Assembly: GCA_002350615.1 (NCBI GenBank)
Contig: DEFD01000013.1
Span: 45,894 to 86,930 of the forward strand
Origin: Bacteroidales bacterium UBA2861
GTDB lineage: Bacteria; Bacteroidota; Bacteroidia; Bacteroidales; UBA932
Length of the DNA stretch: 41,037 nt
Direction of reading: 5' to 3'
The translations under genes and the position numbers were made by a program. Of this stretch, positions 39,962 to 41,037 are shown piece by piece (position 1 is the stretch's first letter; each line of letters opens with the position of its first letter). Below the pieces are notes generated by a model, which was not told where the DNA came from, made no database searches, and saw only the letters and a program-made list of their open reading frames with translations.

Positions 39962-40086
39962 AAGCACAGGAAAAATTTTCAATTCGTAAAATTACTAATT
40001 CTTTTCCACATAAAGAAACATAAATTTCTCTGCATGCTTAATTTTATTTTAAGCTGATTTACGTTTCGTGGGGCTATCTTGCGCCC

Positions 40087-41037
40087 ATGTTTCTGATACT
40101 CGCAGACATAACTGCCGCAATGCTTTTTCTCAGCGGAGCTTCGTCCCCTGAGGATTTGTCCGAAACTGAAATCGAGCGATTCGAACAGCTTTCCCGACAC
40201 CGGCTGCATCTTAATTCTGCCGGCCGCAGCCGGCTGATATCATGCGGGCTGTTCAGCGCTTACCAGATTGCCAGCCTCGAAGACTACCGCTCCCGTTACG
40301 GAGATATCCTTTCCTTCACGGAACTTTCCGCGGTCGATGGTTTCGGAGAGGAGTACGCGGAAGCGCTTTCATATTTCGTGAGCCTTGAAAACCCTGGACA
40401 GGGTAGGGCTTTGGCCCGACCTATCCGGCAAAACCTGCTTTTGAGGGCATCCGGGAGGCGGAAAAACACGGATCAAGCTGGCGCTTCCGGTATCAAATAC
40501 TCTTTCTCGGCAGGTGACAGGCTGGATATCCATTTCAGCCGGAGGTCCTCTTACACGGACGATGCAGGAATGCCTACCCTGAGCGCGGCATTTTCGGGGA
40601 AAAGCGGATGGCGCCTGCTTGCAGGAGATTTCAACGCGCGATTCGGGCAGGGCCTTGCCTTTTGGAGCGGGTTTTCCATGAGCGGATTCTCTTCGGCGGA
40701 CGCTTTCCGTAAAAATGGCTCGGGGCTTTCCTCCACAAGTTCTTTTTCACCTTCGCTCCGCGGATTGGGCCTTGATTTCCAGGCTGGAAGATATTCCTTT
40801 TGCGCCGCAGTCGATCTTCCCGCTTCAAGGGACGGCCCGGAAGGCTGCGTCCTGCCCGTCGCATCTGTCGGGTATCTGTCAAGGAACTATTCCCTCGGCG
40901 TGCAGGCATGGAGCCTCTTTTCGGAGAATCCGGCAGTGCTTCCGGCTTCCGCGGCTTCAATTGACTGGCGTATAGGCGCTGGATACTTCAATTTTTTCGG
41001 CGAGCTGGCCGGCAGCGTCAAAGCGGGGGACGGTCCC
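40087..41037 (+). CDS. Helix-hairpin-helix protein with predicted outer-membrane barrel (partial)
   Basis: The frame is open from ATG 40087 to the right edge (317 codons visible). A short hydrophobic signal (MFLILADITAAMLFLSGASS) precedes a ComEA-like helix-hairpin-helix region (LHLNSAGRSRLISCGLFSAY, QIASLEDYR, DILSFTELSAVDGFGEEYAE). From about residue 115 there are alternating strand-like stretches (FSAGDRLDIHFSRRSSY, GWRLLAGDFNARFGQGLAFW), as in outer-membrane beta-barrels. Proteins pairing an HHH domain with a barrel are common and uncharacterised in Bacteroidota. The name and function are unknown. The gene-free 39962-40086 before it holds only a weak -7-like TATCTTG near the ATG. Confidence 0.75.
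   Translation, partial: MFLILADITAAMLFLSGASSPEDLSETEIERFEQLSRHRLHLNSAGRSRLISCGLFSAYQIASLEDYRSRYGDILSFTELSAVDGFGEEYAEALSYFVSLENPGQGRALARPIRQNLLLRASGRRKNTDQAGASGIKYSFSAGDRLDIHFSRRSSYTDDAGMPTLSAAFSGKSGWRLLAGDFNARFGQGLAFWSGFSMSGFSSADAFRKNGSGLSSTSSFSPSLRGLGLDFQAGRYSFCAAVDLPASRDGPEGCVLPVASVGYLSRNYSLGVQAWSLFSENPAVLPASAASIDWRIGAGYFNFFGELAGSVKAGDGP

Noticed and set aside
1..41037. CRISPR array, insertion sequence, prophage or toxin-antitoxin module
   Set aside because: No regularly spaced repeats, transposase, integrase, phage structural genes or paired small toxin/antitoxin genes were seen. The only large inverted repeats are at 11089-11147 and 14866-14981.

Overview
This 41 kb window looks like chromosomal core sequence from a Bacteroidales (Bacteroidota) bacterium of moderately high GC, plausibly an uncultured gut lineage. 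The evidence is: promoters with the Bacteroidota -33/-7 pattern (TTG, about 20 nt, TAnnTTTG); few Shine-Dalgarno sites; a ~1,100-residue SecA; a Mfa/FimA-type fimbrial operon; DUF4493, DUF6359, DUF4906 and DUF1573 proteins; tRNA genes without encoded CCA; and a Tgt without its zinc cysteines. I cannot name genus or species. No insertion sequence, prophage, CRISPR array or rRNA was found. No gene-free stretch exceeds 300 bases.

Left part (1-10.5 kb, minus strand). It holds the start of a probable anaerobic ribonucleotide reductase with a terminator-like hairpin in its leader, a secreted GH36 alpha-galactosidase, and the rpsF-rpsR-rplI ribosomal operon. Next comes a tight run read as DUF1573 protein, parE, acyltransferase, acyl-CoA ligase and a PL8-type polysaccharide lyase.

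Middle (10.5-22.2 kb). A dicluster ferredoxin and an HTH-only LysR-like gene (plus strand) face pyruvate:ferredoxin oxidoreductase (minus). They are followed by a 116-nt palindrome, fabD, tRNA-Arg(CCG), a Na/Pi cotransporter with PhoU-like tail, an M16 protease lipoprotein, a DUF4493/DUF6359 lipoprotein and tRNA-Gly(CCC).

Right part (22.3-41 kb). secA and a bactofilin precede a small zinc-ribbon gene. Then comes a five-gene block in which an ssb-type gene is 1 nt from a fimbrial cluster: OmpA-like lipoprotein, fimbrillin, Mfa2/FimB-like protein and a DUF4906 putative tip protein. A nucleoside-type MFS permease, tgt-lptG-dut-murF, hpt-adk and the start of a helix-hairpin-helix outer-membrane protein complete the window.

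The points most worth a second look are the ssb-fimbrial operon, the shared C-terminus of fimbrillin and its anchor-like partner, the 116-nt palindrome after fabD, four genes whose -7 box sits 4-7 nt before ATG (possible leaderless mRNAs), and three places where a terminator U-tract abuts the next gene's -7 box.
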